A DNA stretch of 64,000 bases from Tillus elongatus (GCA_964006375.1 OZ023265.1:7999660-8063659), one strand, 5' to 3'. Counted from the first letter of the stretch, positions 22,436-34,525 are shown. Notes: generated from the letters alone by a model not told the origin. Numbers and translations: made by a program.

Positions 22436-25115
22436 CAACAACACACCACGAGGGCTTACAGCCGAAATACTATGGTACCGTGGGTGTCGACAAGGAGGAA
22501 AGAGGCAACTTGTTAATTCTGGACTTGAAGGTTTGGAGGTTCGGGGGAGAAGGAAAAACATGTGCCGGCAAGGAAATCCACAACTTGGAAGTCCTCGGGA
22601 CAAAAGAGCGGGCATAACAAGATGTTCTATGTCTGGTGACCTGGACATTAAAAGGGTGCATTGCTCTGTTCCCCTGGTAGATCTGTTGCGGGTAGCAGGT
22701 GGAGGAACTATGGAAGAAAGCTCCCCTGAGCAGCGCCCGTGCAGATATCTATAAAATAGAGAGAGGTCACCAACGGCACGTCGGTGGGCAAGGGATGGCA
22801 GCCTAGGCGTGAGGGTAGGGTCACCGATAAGACGTATAGCTCTCTTCTGAGTGGAGTCCAGGATAGCGAGTGTAGAAGCGGCAGCAGCACCCCATATCTT
22901 GGAGCAGTATTCGAGGTTTGGTCTTATTTGTGAAGTATATAAGGTATAGAGATTAGCTGGTGAAAAGTATTTGCGAGCTCGGAAGAGGAAACCTAATTTC
23001 TTAGCAGCTGCTTTTGCAATTGATGTGACATGTTGGTGCCAACTGAGATTTCGATCCACAGAAATGCCAACAAGTGAAAAGGACTATTTACTTTGAATCA
23101 CTTGGTTGTTTATTGTGATGGGTCTTGGTCTGGTGTATCTCTTAGGAGAAAGAAAGCAAGACTGTAATTTGGTGGGGTTGAATTGTACATGATTTCTACT
23201 TCCCCAGTCTAATATTTTTTGGAGATCCACGGAGATAGAACCCTCAATGAGTCTGCGATCCTCATCTAATTGGGCTAGAGAGACAGGCTTAGAATATTGT
23301 ATATTTGAGTGGACTGCTGTCGTCCGTGTAACAGTGAACTGAGTTGGATGTGCTAGAGAGGTCATTGATGTAAAGAAGAAACAAAGTAGGGGCTAAAGCT
23401 GAACCTTGAGGAACTCCTGCATTAATTGGATACAGTTTAGAGAAATGGCCATCCACGACAACAGAAATGCTCCGGTTGGAGAGGAAATTGCTGTCCACGT
23501 ACAGAGTTTTGGTGGTAGGTCATAGGCCGGTAGTTTATTAAGCAGCGCTGCGTGCCAGACCTGGTCGAATGCTTTGGATATGTCTAGAGCGACAATCTGG
23601 GATTCACCGTGTAGTTCCATAGACTTGTTCCAAGAATGGGTGACAAAGGAAAGGAGGTGGGCAGTTGATCTGCGCTGACGGAATCCATACTGCCTGTAGT
23701 GGATTACACTGTGTTTTTCAAGAAATTTTTGTAATTTCGTGTTTATATACTTTTCCATCACTTTAGAGACGACTGAAAGGAGAGAAATAGGTCTGTAGTT
23801 GCTAGGAATCACTTTAGATCCTTTCTTGGGGACGGGTTGTACTCGAGCAATTTTTCAGTTACTAGGGAATATGCCTCTATTGTAAGATGTCTGGAACAGA
23901 CGAGTCAGGACAGGAGCAAGTTCTGGTGCGCATTTTTTGAGAAGAATTGCTTTGATCTGGTCAAGGCCAGAGGCTTTCCTGGTATTAAGAGAAGAGAGCA
24001 TCTTTCGTACCTTTTTAGTTTTGAAAATGATATCAGTCATTTTATGCGCGACATTGGGGACTGTTGGTGGTTGAACATTTAGAGGTGGGTTGAGGGTAGA
24101 ATTGCCGACGAACAACGAGGCAAAAAGTTCAGCCTTGTCCAGGGCGGTAGAAACAATTTCATCCCCTGGGACAAGAGGTGGGAACGTGCTCTTGCAGAAA
24201 TTATTCCCAATAGATTTAGCAAGAGTCCAGAAGGGTTTGCCGCCGTTGGAGCTTAAGAGAACTTTGTTTTTGATGTGGTTATTAAACGAGTTTTTTGCCT
24301 CAGAAAGAATGCGGACATAGCGGTTTCTTGCGTCGTTAAATGGTTGACGGTTTTCTTTACTGGGATTGTGTAGAAGCTTTTTGTGAGCCTTGACCTTTTC
24401 AAGTCTGCACTTGTCACAGGATTTAGAGAAACAGGGCTTTTGAGTGGCTGTAGAGGTTTTCTGTGTACGTGGAATAAATAATTCCATGCCAGCTTGGATA
24501 ATTTCGGTGACGTTTTGTGAGATATCAAAGGGGTCAGGATGAGAGAAGCAGACAGACGCCCATGGAAATGAGGAAAAGTAATCTCGCATTTCGTCCCAGT
24601 TGGCGGAGTTGTAGTGCGAAACGATATGTGGGTGTGATGACTGTGTGACCTCGGGTTGCATTGCGTAGGAAGCAGTGACCATGCCGTGGTCTGTGCTACC
24701 CAGGGGGGCGGTGACTGATATCTTATAGCTATGTGTTGGGATGCGAGGAAAGTAAGTAGTTTGCTGAACCATATTGGCTAAAGAATTGCTGACTGCAAAG
24801 GCATCCGCTGCTCTTCCTTGTGGATCGGTTTTTGAATATGCTAGCCATTCCTCATTATGGACATTGAAGTCACCAAGAATTTTGACCTCGGAGGAAGAAT
24901 ATTCAGAAATCAGATGGTCGTTTTTTTCAGAAAGGTATTCAAAGAACTGGACAAAGTTGTTGTCTAAAGGTGACCGGTAAATGCAACAGATGAATTTAGT
25001 TGCAGCCCTGAGAGAGAGAGTTTTATCCATAGTATGTCTTTTCTTCCAGCTTCTAAATTGGGGAGCCTGGTGCAGGCTAGATTGCTACGGACGTACGCGC
25101 ACACGCCTCCATGCA
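22436..25115 (-). mobile_element. Non-LTR retrotransposon family A, copy A1 (best copy)
   Basis: Minus-strand, 5'-truncated element of about 2.7 kb carrying most of an endonuclease and a full-length though broken RT. The 3' end (left side) is GGTGTGTTGTTGAAAAAAAG, comparable to GTGTGTTGTTGAAATATAAA at the end of copy A5 (62118). Family members in this window: 32425, 38366, 44505 and 61130. Confidence 0.88.
22440..25115 (-). pseudogene. Endonuclease-reverse transcriptase of family A (Jockey/CR1 group)
   Basis: Target-primed reverse transcription enzyme. The 391-codon open frame 25030-23855 carries the second half of an exonuclease-endonuclease-phosphatase domain (FICCIYRSPLDNN, EVKILGDFNVHNEEW with the GDFN motif, and STDHGMV with the terminal DH), then a linker and the RT start (KKVRKMLSSLNTRKASGLDQ). 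A stop replaces W after FPSN. RT continues: NYRPISLLSVVSKVMEKYIN, YGFRQRRSTAHLLSF, IVALDISKAFDQVWHAALLN (first Asp), NAGVPQGSALAPTLFLLYIN, then HCYTDDSS where YADD would be expected (A to T). The C-terminal region has VGISVDRNLSWHQH-like text (22418-23059 frame) and RPNLEYCSKIWGAAAA. Frameshifts lie at about 23390, 23290 and 23070. The first ~60 endonuclease residues are missing. Confidence 0.9.
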
Positions 25116-25812
25116 ATCTTCAATTATTCGAAATATATTTTACAAACTAATTCGAGGTGCACCAATGGACTCGCCACATCCCCGTCAGACCTAGTGTTAA
25201 ACACACCACGTCCACTAAGACTTGGAGAGTAGATATATCTAGGCTTTAGAATTATTTTCATTTCATTATTCCTTAACCTCTTGAAAGTGGTCTCACTGGG
25301 CCTGACTACTTAATAGATCACCTTTGTGTTTCCTGATTTTCCATATATTCTGTGCTTATGGCCAACAGTCGGCCGCTACTCTATTTTCGCTCTATGGTTC
25401 CAAATTAAAACAAATAACAGCTGTCACTCACGTCCAATTAGATTTCAATAATAGGATAGACAGGCATAAAATTATAATACATCCACCTTTTAAAGTAATC
25501 TAACGACGTTTCTTAACAAATACGCCGATTAGAGGCAATTGTGTGTGAATGTTTTATGTGCAACGTCTCCAGGCTTGGCTGCAGAGCGGCTCATTTTGGT
25601 ATCATCTCTTCGAATGCTCCTCAAGTTTAACTGTAGTTTAGTTATCCGGTAAGAGAATGTAATGTTATGTAACTGAATGTTGTTCAGTTGTTGTTTTATT
25701 TGTAGGCTACTGTTGAAATGTCAATTAGACACGAAATATATAAAGCTTGGTATAACCATGATCTTTCTCTTCTTACATTCTGTGCCCACAAGATCGAATG
25801 CCCTGAAATGAG

Positions 25813-25814
<2 letters not shown>
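25116..25814. other. Region without recognisable gene
   Basis: Nothing beyond short frames. No element end is recognised apart from the 5' truncation point of A1 at about 25115. Confidence 0.5.

Positions 25815-25880
<66 letters not shown>
25815..25880. repeat. (TA)n microsatellite, ~65 bp
   Basis: Pure TA tract in AT-rich DNA. Neither flank shows the (TA)n-cored repeat blocks. Confidence 0.97.
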
Positions 25881-25882
<2 letters not shown>

Positions 25883-26176
25883 TAAAGTAAAACTGTCAAA
25901 ATTATAGTGATGATAATTTTAATATTAATCAAGAGATTTTGTGCTATATTGGAATTAGTTCCTTTTCAATAGTTGTTGAATACTAGTGGCAGCTGCAGGA
26001 GTGTTATTGATAGAATTTCTAAAGGAAGAAACATACGTTGAACAAAAATTATCAAGTGACATAAATATTTTTATAGTTTAGTTGGGAACATGACATGAAA
26101 TTGTGTTAACTGCAAGCACAAGCTTATGCTTATTTGGGGAACATACTGTAAATTTTGAATCAATGAAACATACTAT

Positions 26177-26179
<3 letters not shown>

Positions 26180-26272
<93 letters not shown>
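26180..26272. repeat. (TA)n microsatellite beside the 3' end of PLE P3
   Basis: TA tract ending at ATCTTTTGAAATGTTGCAAT, where the P3 terminal sequence begins. Confidence 0.97.
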
Positions 26273-26274
<2 letters not shown>

Positions 26275-27530
26275 TTTGAAATGTTGCAATACACTGTAGT
26301 CACTTTTAAATAAACACTTTATTTGTTTGCTGTACTTTTTGTGATTTTTTATTGGTTTACGTGAACTGCAGTTTCAAAGCGTCCCGGTTCATCATCAACA
26401 CGTTACTGACTGTGATTGTTCCTGTGCGGTCTATGTTTGAGACTGTACGCGGCGCCTGCGTGTTGAGCCTCTATTGGTCGGCTTACTGCTCTCTGATTGG
26501 TTGTGTTCTCGGATTCTGTCGTGTGTATTGGTTTTCTGTGTTGATCACTGTGGTTTGATAATTTGTCTGTATGGCTTTTATTAAGTTTTGTTTAAATGTT
26601 TGTACTTGGATTTATTCTGGCATTAATTGTTTCTTATTGTTTGTTTGTTGAATGTAGTATTGTTCCCAGATTTCCATTTTTTTGTGGTCTTCAATATACT
26701 TCATTATTTGTAATTGGTTGCGATCTGGTTATTGATGTTTTCTGTTGTCAATGTGTGTAGCTATGTATGATTTGTAGCTAGGTATGTGGATGTTATCTAA
26801 TGCTGATATATGTTCCTTGAATCTTGTTTCTATTGATTTTTTTGTCATTCCTATATATTTTTTATTGTATGTGTTACATTCTATTTGATATATTCCGTTT
26901 AATTAATGTGTGTTGTGTTCTTCTTTTTTATTAATTTTGTTATTGGTTTTGTAGCTAATTTTTAAGTCGTACTGTTTGTGAGTTTACTGAGTGTTTGTGT
27001 TATTTTTTTTTTGATGTGGTGGTTACAAGTGAATGTCGTGTATTTTGTGTTTGTTTCTGGTGTTTTGTTTTCGGTTTTGTTGATTTGTTTGTTTTTGATT
27101 TGTTTTACTAGCTTTTCTATTGTTTTCTTGTTGTATCCATTTTTTTTGGTGCTATTTGCATTATGATGTTGTATTCCTTTTCGAGTTTGTCATTATGGAG
27201 TGATACATTTAGCATTCAGTTTATTAAGTATCTGTATGCGGTCATTTTGTGTGTATGTGGGTGCATTGAGTGTTTAGGTATAATGATGTCTGTTGGTGTA
27301 GGTTTTCTGTACATTTTGTACTCAATCTGTTTGTTTTTTTATGATTAGTGTTAAGTCAAGGAAGTTTATGGTGTTGTCTGATTCTTTTTCTATTGTAAAT
27401 TTTATGTTGTTGTTGATTTGGTTTATTTTTTCAAGGATATTGTCTATGTTGATTTTTTGGTTGTCGTATATTATGCTTGGATAAACCGTTTTAGTCAACG
27501 AAATCGAACCAGTTTCTGTGAACAAAATAC
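26275..27530 (-). mobile_element. Penelope-like element P3 (5' truncated)
   Basis: Minus-strand PLE whose 3' terminal region (26275-26560) abuts a (TA)n tract. On the minus strand the terminus reads TTGATGATGAACCGGGACGC and TTTGAAACTGCAGTTCACGT, resembling a worn hammerhead core. The sequence GTTTGCTGTAC near 26325 plus this terminus recur at 40885-40968. Confidence 0.8.
26560..27525 (-). pseudogene. PLE thumb and GIY-YIG endonuclease, T-rich decayed copy
   Basis: The start of the visible protein, DNTINFLDLTLIIKKQTD (27370-27325), is the RT thumb block FLDLT. After degenerate lysine/asparagine-rich sequence comes NGIYQIECNTYNKKYIGMTK (about 26915-26855), KSIETRFKEHISALDNIHIP, SYIATHIDNRKHQ, and EDHKKMEIWEQYYIQQ (about 26690). 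GIY, YIG, R (TRFKEH), H and E of a GIY-YIG nuclease are therefore all readable. Between the blocks there are stops and frame changes, and the RT palm is absent. The strand bias (T-rich top strand) reflects an A-rich element. Confidence 0.82.
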
Positions 27531-27639
27531 CAAAAAAAAAATTTCAAAACAACTTTGTATTTATTTTTTCAATTCAGTACACACGCTACCTTTGTATCGG
27601 TTTTACTATGTATCAAAACTGAAGATTCTAGTTTGATGG

Positions 27640-27703
27640 GAAATTGAGTTACCACAATTTAAAATATTTTACGAAAATTCGCTACCAGAACGCACTTGCT
27701 GCA
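27640..27703 (+). repeat. (TA)n-cored repeat family, right end fragment
   Basis: GGAAATTGAGTTACCACAAT, AAAATTCGCTACCAGAACGC and ACTTGCTGCA, a diverged copy of the family end. About 100 bp upstream resembles the same right half. Confidence 0.6.
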
Positions 27704-28560
27704 CGTAAACTCTTTTCAACACATATTTACTATTACTGTTTAGTAATACAGTACCTACATGCATTGATTCATAACCTGAATCTGATGCACACCACCACTT
27801 TCCTATTTGTTTCATTGGATGTTAAAATCATAATATACTACAGTCGACGGCCGAAAGCATTTGTTAATGTTAGGTTAAAATTAAAAGGTGAATTATTATT
27901 TACCAACTCCCGTTTGTATTAACTTTAGAATATAGGTCGTTATTTTATATTGTAAGATTCTACGTTATTAGCGGAGTCGATTTTGAGGATATATTCTTCT
28001 TCCTCTTCTTTGTTAATGACGTCTGTTAGTTTCGAGGTTATGCTTAGAACTATTTCCAGGGTAGAAAAGAACAGAACAAGGCTATACTCCAGACTGAATT
28101 TTTATTAGGTAAAAGCTTTTACCTAATAAAAATTCAGTCTGTTCTTTTCTACCCTGGAAATATGTCTAACCCAGACGTTGTGACGTTCAGAAGTTATGCT
28201 TAGAAAGCGCAGGTTTCTCTCATGACTCCTGTCAGTTAACAAATGACAAATAGATTAAACTACGTAAGGAAGATGGCTTTTAAATACCGTGAAAATAGGA
28301 AGCTTAATATTTATACATAATAAATCGTAGTTCTAGATTGCTTTTAAAGAAATTGAATCACTTTCATTGAAGTTTTTATTTATAAACATTTTTCTATCTT
28401 CAGATTCAGATGAGAGTTGTCGAAAATGGCAACCCCGCTAATCGTTTGTTGTGACATACCTGCGTAGCCTGTCCCTTTAAAGCTCAATTTGGAGATTTTG
28501 TTTGCAATGGCAGCGGAACCCTGATTTATCTGTCTGACATTGTCTAACATTAAAGGCATC
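27704..28560. other. Region without gene; contains a strong palindrome
   Basis: No coding signal. The palindrome at 28051-28162 is described separately. GTCTAACCCAGACGTTGTGA followed by CGTTCAGAAG (28165-28195) resembles the inverse of the left end of PLE P1 (14155-14185), so a PLE terminus probably lies here. Confidence 0.5.
28051..28162. repeat. Long inverted repeat with a perfect 50-bp palindromic centre
   Basis: 28091-28140 reads identically on both strands (centre AAAAGC/GCTTTT at 28115/28116). Outside it, TATTTCCAGGGTAGAAAAGA (28051-28070) pairs with TCTTTTCTACCCTGGAAATA (28143-28162). The left arm has about 15-18 extra bases (around AAGGCTATACTCC). Confidence 0.95.
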
Positions 28561-28619
28561 CATTCCCATGTAATTTCAGGTAATATCGTAGATTATTTAC
28601 TTTTTATTTAGTTACAAAT

Positions 28620-28991
<372 letters not shown>

Positions 28992-29389
28992 GGTGGCGCA
29001 TTGAAAACGAAACAGACCGATTTGTGTACAGAGAATTTTTTTTAAGAAACGCTGAAACACGTCAATTTTAATATTGAGAAGGACATGTTTTGACATAAAA
29101 CTCAACTTTGTCACATCAACCCCTTAAGGGTCGTGATAGCAACCCTTATATTTTAAATAGGGAACATGGGTCGAGTGTTACATCATTTGAAAGCTCTTTC
29201 TTTTCTGAAGTCAGGACACTAATTTTTATCAACTCGTTTAAAAATTACTCACAGTTGAAGATGCAAAAACGAATTTCACTCATTGTGATAAGAAATTCAC
29301 TAATTAGTCAATTTTTCGTTAAAAAAAGAACTAAAAAAAAAACAAAACCAAACGGTCAAAAATGTATATTCAGTTAAATAAGTGTTTAA

Positions 29390-30480
29390 ATTGTTGACCA
29401 CCAGCTTCCATACAAAAGTACAAATTTTGTTCAAAACGAGCTCTGACATTCTGGAGCATTTGTGGAGTTATTAGACGGCATTCTTCATCAATGCGTTATC
29501 GTAATTCGTCCAGAGACTCCAGTTCTGTTACGAAAATTCTACTCTTTAAATGACCTCATATAAATAAGTCTAAAGAAGTTAAATCCGGTGATCTAGGGGG
29601 CCACTCAATAGCATTTCTACACCAAATCCATTACTCTGGAAACTTTCTGTTCAAAAACTCCCTAACACGTTGAAAAAAAATGCGGAGGAGCTCCATCTTG
29701 TTAAAACACTAATTGATTTTCTTGATAGCGATCATGATTTTCAACAATGTCAATTAGTGGAGGGTAAACGATAACTTCTAGTAACTGGAAATACTGTCGC
29801 CACTCAAATTGCCATCAAGAAAAATTGGTCCAATTAAACGGTCTTCAAAAATCCCAGTCCAGACATTCAATTTCTGTGAAGTTTGAGTGTGGACTTCGTG
29901 AAAATTTCTTCGATTATTATCTGCCCAATAACGACAATTATGACGATTGACCGTAAAGTTTAATAAAAACGTACACTCGTCTAAAAAACAGATATTGAAC
30001 AGAAAGTTCCCGTTATCAGCTATTCGTGCAGTCATAACTTCACAAAATTCCAGCCGCCGATCAAAATCATCTTCATTCAGTTGTTGTACAAGATGAATTT
30101 TATACGGGTGAAATTTATGACGCTTCAATATTCGCTGAATAGTTCTTCTTTTGATGTTTGAAACAGTGGCCAATTTTCTCGTACTTAAAGTTGGGTCTGC
30201 AGCAATTTGTCTTAAAACTTCAATCTCAGTAGTCTCATTTCTAACCGGAAATTCACGTTCAGGATCCCGTTTTTTTGTTGGCGCCTGAACCACTTTGTCG
30301 AAACTTTGCAACTAACTCCAAAATGTATTTTCTGTTAACATGCCTGTTCGGGTGTCTTTCATTAAACAAATTTGCGGTACGGTTGGCACAGTCATCGTTT
30401 TTGAAAAAAAGACTAATTATTTCAACTCTTTCTTCTATAGAATACACCACTGTGAAATTAATTTTCGGTAGTACTATCAA
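29390..30480 (-). pseudogene. mariner (DD41D) transposase of M4, decayed
   Basis: Starts MIVLPKINFTVVYSIEERVE at 30480, and continues CANRTANLFNERHPNRHVNR (HTH region). A frameshift near 30270 leads into a 177-codon frame with EVLRQIAADPTLSTRKLATV, RRTIQRILKRHKFHPYKIHL, ICFLDECTFLLNF (first Asp present), YWADNNRRNFHEVH and NVWTGIFEDRLIGPIFLDG. After 29778 the frame is lost; VF*QDGAPPHF (E to stop, second Asp kept) and SPDLTSLDLFI*GHLK (third Asp kept, W to stop) follow. Compared with M1 it keeps Asp1 but has more frame breaks. Inactive. Confidence 0.88.
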
Positions 30481-30690
30481 GTATCAAACCGACCCATAAA
30501 CTGAAATAATAAACCGCATTTCTCTAATTCCGATAAGAAAGGTTCCGATAGTCAATTTTTTGTTTACAAACCAACATAACATGGCTATCAGCACATTTCT
30601 TATCGGAATGAGTGAAATTCGTTTTTGCATTTTCAACTGTGAGTAATTTTTAAACGAGTTGATAAAACTTCCAAAAAATTAGTGTGCTAA

Positions 30691-30899
30691 AAGGTAAAGG
30701 TAAGATGCTTACTGGCAATTAGGCCATTGCTGACCCTTTTTGCTCATCTAAACTAACCTACCCTCCACCTTGAGCTCGATCTCAACGACGACAGTGATTT
30801 TTGAAAAATCATCCGGCGCCGGTGAGGCTCGAACCGTCGTCCCCCGAGTCCGTATTGGAAAGTCTGAATCGACTTTCCCGCACGGCCACGGAGGCGCTT
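30691..30899 (-). mobile_element. tRNA-derived SINE, copy S2, inside the right arm of M4
   Basis: Minus strand: AAGCGCCTCCGTGGCCGTGC (A-box region) and GACGACGGTTCGAGCCTCAC with a perfect B box GGTTCGAGCC, then a SINE body ending in TTACCTTTACCTT. It is flanked by the 14-bp duplication AATTAGTGTGCTAA (30677-30690 and 30900-30913). Tail and insertion style imply LINE-mediated mobilisation. About 209 bp. Confidence 0.9.
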
Positions 30900-31127
30900 A
30901 ATTAGTGTGCTAAATTCAGAAAAGAAAGAGCTTTCAAATGATGTAACACTCGACTCATGTTCCCTATTTAAAATATAAGGGTTGTTATCACATCAAGGGG
31001 TTGATGTGACAAAGTTGAGTTTTATGTCAAAACATGTCCCCCTCAATATTAAAATGACGTGTTTCAGCGTTTCTTAAAAAAATAATTTCTCTGGACGCAA
31101 ATTGGTCTGTTTCGTTTTCAATGCGCC

Positions 31128-31133
<6 letters not shown>

Positions 31134-31203
<70 letters not shown>
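31134..31203. repeat. (TA)n tract right of mariner M4
   Basis: Continuation of the TA array on the far side of M4. Confidence 0.97.
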
Positions 31204-31207
<4 letters not shown>

Positions 31208-31394
31208 TTTTAACTGACCTTGGATTTGGATTTTAGAGGCCCTAATTCGCGGTCATTTGAAGAAATTTTTCAAAAGCCTTACCATCGATACCTCTCTAGT
31301 AGTGAATTTTCATTAAGAAAATTCACTAAAAATACATTTGCTATTGAAAACATTTTTCTGAAAATTCACTACCATAACGCACTTGCTGCGTCCA
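31204..31394 (+). repeat. (TA)n-cored repeat, part right of mariner M4, with terminal hairpin
   Basis: TGACCTTGGATTTGGATTTT, TCATTTGAAGAAATTTTTC, TAGTGAATTTTCATTAAGAA then AATTCACTA (a small inverted pair), and the end ACCATAACGCACTTGCTGCG with TCCAG at 31394. Confidence 0.75.
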
Positions 31395-32075
31395 GATTTT
31401 TTTTTGTACTTTCGCCTTTTCTCCTGCAACATTTTTTCAAACAGTTCAAAAAATTCGATTGTCTACAAAATATTTGTCCTTCAAATTATTTGAAACTTTA
31501 TTTGGCTATTATGTATTCTGATTAAATTAGGTGCTGACTATATATACTCATTTGGCCAATATAGAGTGAATAAATCATGATTAAAACTGTACAATCGATA
31601 CATTATCGGGGTCTCTATGCATGCGATGTTATTTTGTTTTGGGAAGATAAATTGTTGATGCTCATGAAAATGTATGGTCGTAGAGCGACTAATTTCCAGT
31701 GACGCCGGTATGAAAAAAAAATCAAATGAACTGTGTATAGATAACAAATTTGCTGGTCTGTTAGGAATATATACATACACATTTATCTGACATGGCTTAG
31801 AGACCTTTATAATTCACAATTTGCGTCGGCTTTTTGACTTGTGTTACACACATGCTGTTTGCTTTTTGTACAAACAGACTCTGAATAGAGAGATTAGCAC
31901 ATATTGATTCCTGTCAAATCTGCTGAGAGTTGTGAAATTCAGCCGGAACAAAATAAAAATATTATACACGTTTCTATCGTATTGTTACTAGCTGCCCGTG
32001 CAATATGCCCCATAGAGTTCATAAACTTAACCCTCATAGAGACGGACGCGACAATAGAAAAGTTATAAATTATCA
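31395..32075. other. Region without recognisable gene
   Basis: AT-rich; no motif recognised. Confidence 0.45.
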
Positions 32076-32079
32076 ATAT

Positions 32080-32424
32080 GTGCTTTGCTCAGGGCATATT
32101 TCCAAATCTATTAAAAATTGCAAAGATAATTTCTTTCCCAAAAAGTGGCAACATAAATGACTGCAACAATTATAGGCCAATTTGTATTTTCCCTATAATA
32201 TAGAAAATTTTGGAAGCACTTATTAAAGAGAGATTAGCAAGCAATATTGATAGGCAGGAAATCCTAAACCATTCCCAGCATGGATTCAGAAGAAATAGGT
32301 CAACAACTATATAGCTGATTTTGCCTTGGAAGCACTTGATCACAAAGAAAATGCTATTGTGCTTTAATCTTAGCAAAGCCTTTAATATGGCAAACCACCA
32401 AATCCTTATCTCTAAGTTGGAGGT
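32080..32424 (+). pseudogene. Jockey/CR1-like RT fragment fused to family A
   Basis: In shifting plus frames: FPKSGNINDCNNYRPICIFP (near 32150), KILEALIKERLASNIDRQEI, NHSQHGFRRNRSTT (near 32290), and CFNLSKAFNMANHQILISKL (about 32362-32420). These are the N-terminal RT blocks of a Jockey/CR1-type element, distinct in sequence from family A. The expected YADD half is absent because family A endonuclease sequence starts immediately after SKLE at about 32425. Stops and frame changes show decay. Whether the junction is a later insertion or a template switch during reverse transcription cannot be told from one copy. Confidence 0.7.
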
Positions 32425-33796
32425 GTACCAAACTCCCCAATTTGGAAGCTGGAAGAAAAGACGGACTTTGGATGAAACTATATCTCTCAGGGCTGCAACT
32501 AAATTCATCTGTTGCGTTTACCGGTCACCTTCTGACAACAACTCTGTCGAGCTCTTCGACTACCTTTCTGAAAAATCCGACCATCTGGTTTCTGAATATC
32601 CTTCCTCCGAGGTCACTATTCTTGATGACTCCAATGTCCAGCTAGGATCTTAAAAAACCGATCCACAAGCGAGAGCAGCGGAGACCTTCACAGTCAGCAA
32701 TTCTTTAGCCAATGTGGTTCAGCAACCTTCTTACTTTCCTCGCATCCCAACACACAGCCCAAATCCCTTGGATCTCCTTCCTATTACAAAACCTAAATGC
32801 AATAAGGCATCATTCACCGCCCCCTTGGTCGCCTAGACCACGGCATGATCACTGGTTCCTGCGCAATGCAACGCGAGGTCACACACTCATCACACCCAAG
32901 TATCGTTTCGACCTACAACTCCGCGAACTGGGACGAAATGCGGGATTACTTTTCCTCATTTCCATGGGCGTCTGTCTGCTTCTCTCATCCTGACCCCTTT
33001 GATATCTCACACAACGTCACCAATATCATCCAAGCTGGCATGGAATTACTTATTCCATGTACACAGAAATCCTCTTCAGCCACTCACACGCCCTGGTTCT
33101 CTAAATCATCTGACAAGGCCAGACTTGAAAAAGTCAAAGCTCACAAAACGCTTCTACACAATCCCAATCAAGAAAACCGTCAAGCATTTAACGACACAAG
33201 AAACTGCTATGTCCGCATTCTTTCTGAAGCAAAAAACTCGTTTAATAACTACATCAAAAACGAAGTCCTCTCTAAGCCTGTTATTCAAAGTAATGAATCC
33301 TTTTCACTTGTTGGCATTTCTGTGGATCGAAAACTCAATTTGCACCAATATGTCACACCAATTGCAGAAGCGGCTCTAAGAAATTAGTTTTCCTCTTTCG
33401 GGCTCGCAAATCCTTTTCACCAACTAATCTCTATACCTTACATACTTCACAAATAAGGCCAAACCTCGAATTTTGCTCCCACATCTGGGGTTCCACTGCC
33501 GCTTCTACACTATATATCCTGGACTTTATCCAGAAGAGAGCTATACGTCTCATCGGTGACCCTACCCTCACCCAAAGACTGCCGTCCCTTGCCCACCGAC
33601 GTGCCTTTGGTAACCTTTCTCTCTCTTTTATAGATATCTGCACGGGCACTGCTCAGAGGAGCTTTCTTCCATAGTTCCTCCACCTGCTGCCCCCAACAGA
33701 TCTACCATTGCACTCGCATTAATGATTTACAATTGCAAATTAATCAATATTTTCCTGCATTTGATGGATGTACGCGTTTTCCATAAGTATCACGCT
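32425..33796 (+). pseudogene. Family A copy A2: endonuclease joined to C-terminus, RT deleted
   Basis: Begins at PNLEAGRKD-like sequence and reads SLRAATKFICCVYRSPSDNN, EVTILDDSN (GDFN eroded), then a long frame (32845-33387) with SANWDEMRDYFSSFPWASVC and FNDTRNCYVRILSEAKNSFN. At NEVLS (about 33270) it jumps directly to KPVIQSNESFSLVGISVDRK, which in the full copy lies more than 1 kb downstream, so the entire RT palm is gone. The C-terminal part then runs to about 33700 (RRAFGNLSL-type text). The joint TCTAAGCCTGTTATTC combines text from two separate places of the parent (TCTAAGCCTGT of SKPVS and TTATTCAAAG of VIQSN), so at least two joins occurred. Cannot encode a functional protein. Confidence 0.85.
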
Positions 33797-34318
33797 AAGC
33801 CTGCTATTCAAATAATTAATCCTTTTCACTTGTTGGCATTTCTGTGGATCGAAAACTCAATTGGCACCAATATGTCACACCAATTGCAGAAGCGGCTCAA
33901 AGAAATTACGTTTCCTCTTCCGGGCTCGCAAATACTTTTCACTAACTAATCTCTATACCTTACATACTTCACAAATAAGGCCAAACCTCGAATTTTGCTC
34001 CCACATCTGGGGTTCCACTGCCGCTTCTACACTATATATCCTGGACTTCATTCAGAAGAGAGCTATGCGTCTCATCGGTGACCCTACTCTCACCCAAAGA
34101 CTGCCGTCCCTTTCCCACCGACGTGCCGTTGGTGACCTCTCTCTCTCTTTTATAAATATCTGCACGGGCACTGCTCAGAGGAGCTTTCTTCCATAGTTCC
34201 TCCACCTGCTCCCCCCAACAGATCTACCATTGCACTCGCATTAATGATTTACAATTGCAAATTAATCAATATTTTTCTGCATTTGATGGATGTACACGTT
34301 TGCCATAAGTATCACGCT
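33797..34318 (+). repeat. Second unit of a ~523-bp tandem duplication (family A 3' part)
   Basis: Repeats 33274-33796: it starts AAGCCTGCTATTCAAATAAT, includes the 111-codon frame with ICHTNCRSG and GSTAASTLYILDFIQKRAMR, and ends ATAAGTATCACGCT like the first unit. The two units differ by scattered substitutions, so the duplication is not recent. Both include about 90 bp of non-element sequence (TTAATGATTTACAATTGCAA) at their 3' ends. Confidence 0.92.
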
Positions 34319-34525
34319 GTGATCATATAAAAGCTTCTACTGAGGAGGGAACTTTAAACGTCTTATTGGGGGACTTGTTTACTAAGAGTGTAAAATCGCG
34401 CTTCTATCTGGAGACAAATATCAACCCGCCCTTAGTAGACGAGCCAAACCATTTCTATTGGGGGATCATTATCAATCACGTTCCCAATGGGGGGCAGCTT
34501 CTTTTTAAAGCGCCAGCTTAATTGT

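Noticed and set aside
22533..22754. Plus-strand frames across 22.5-25.2 kb
   Set aside because: They are antisense shadows of the family A protein on the minus strand.
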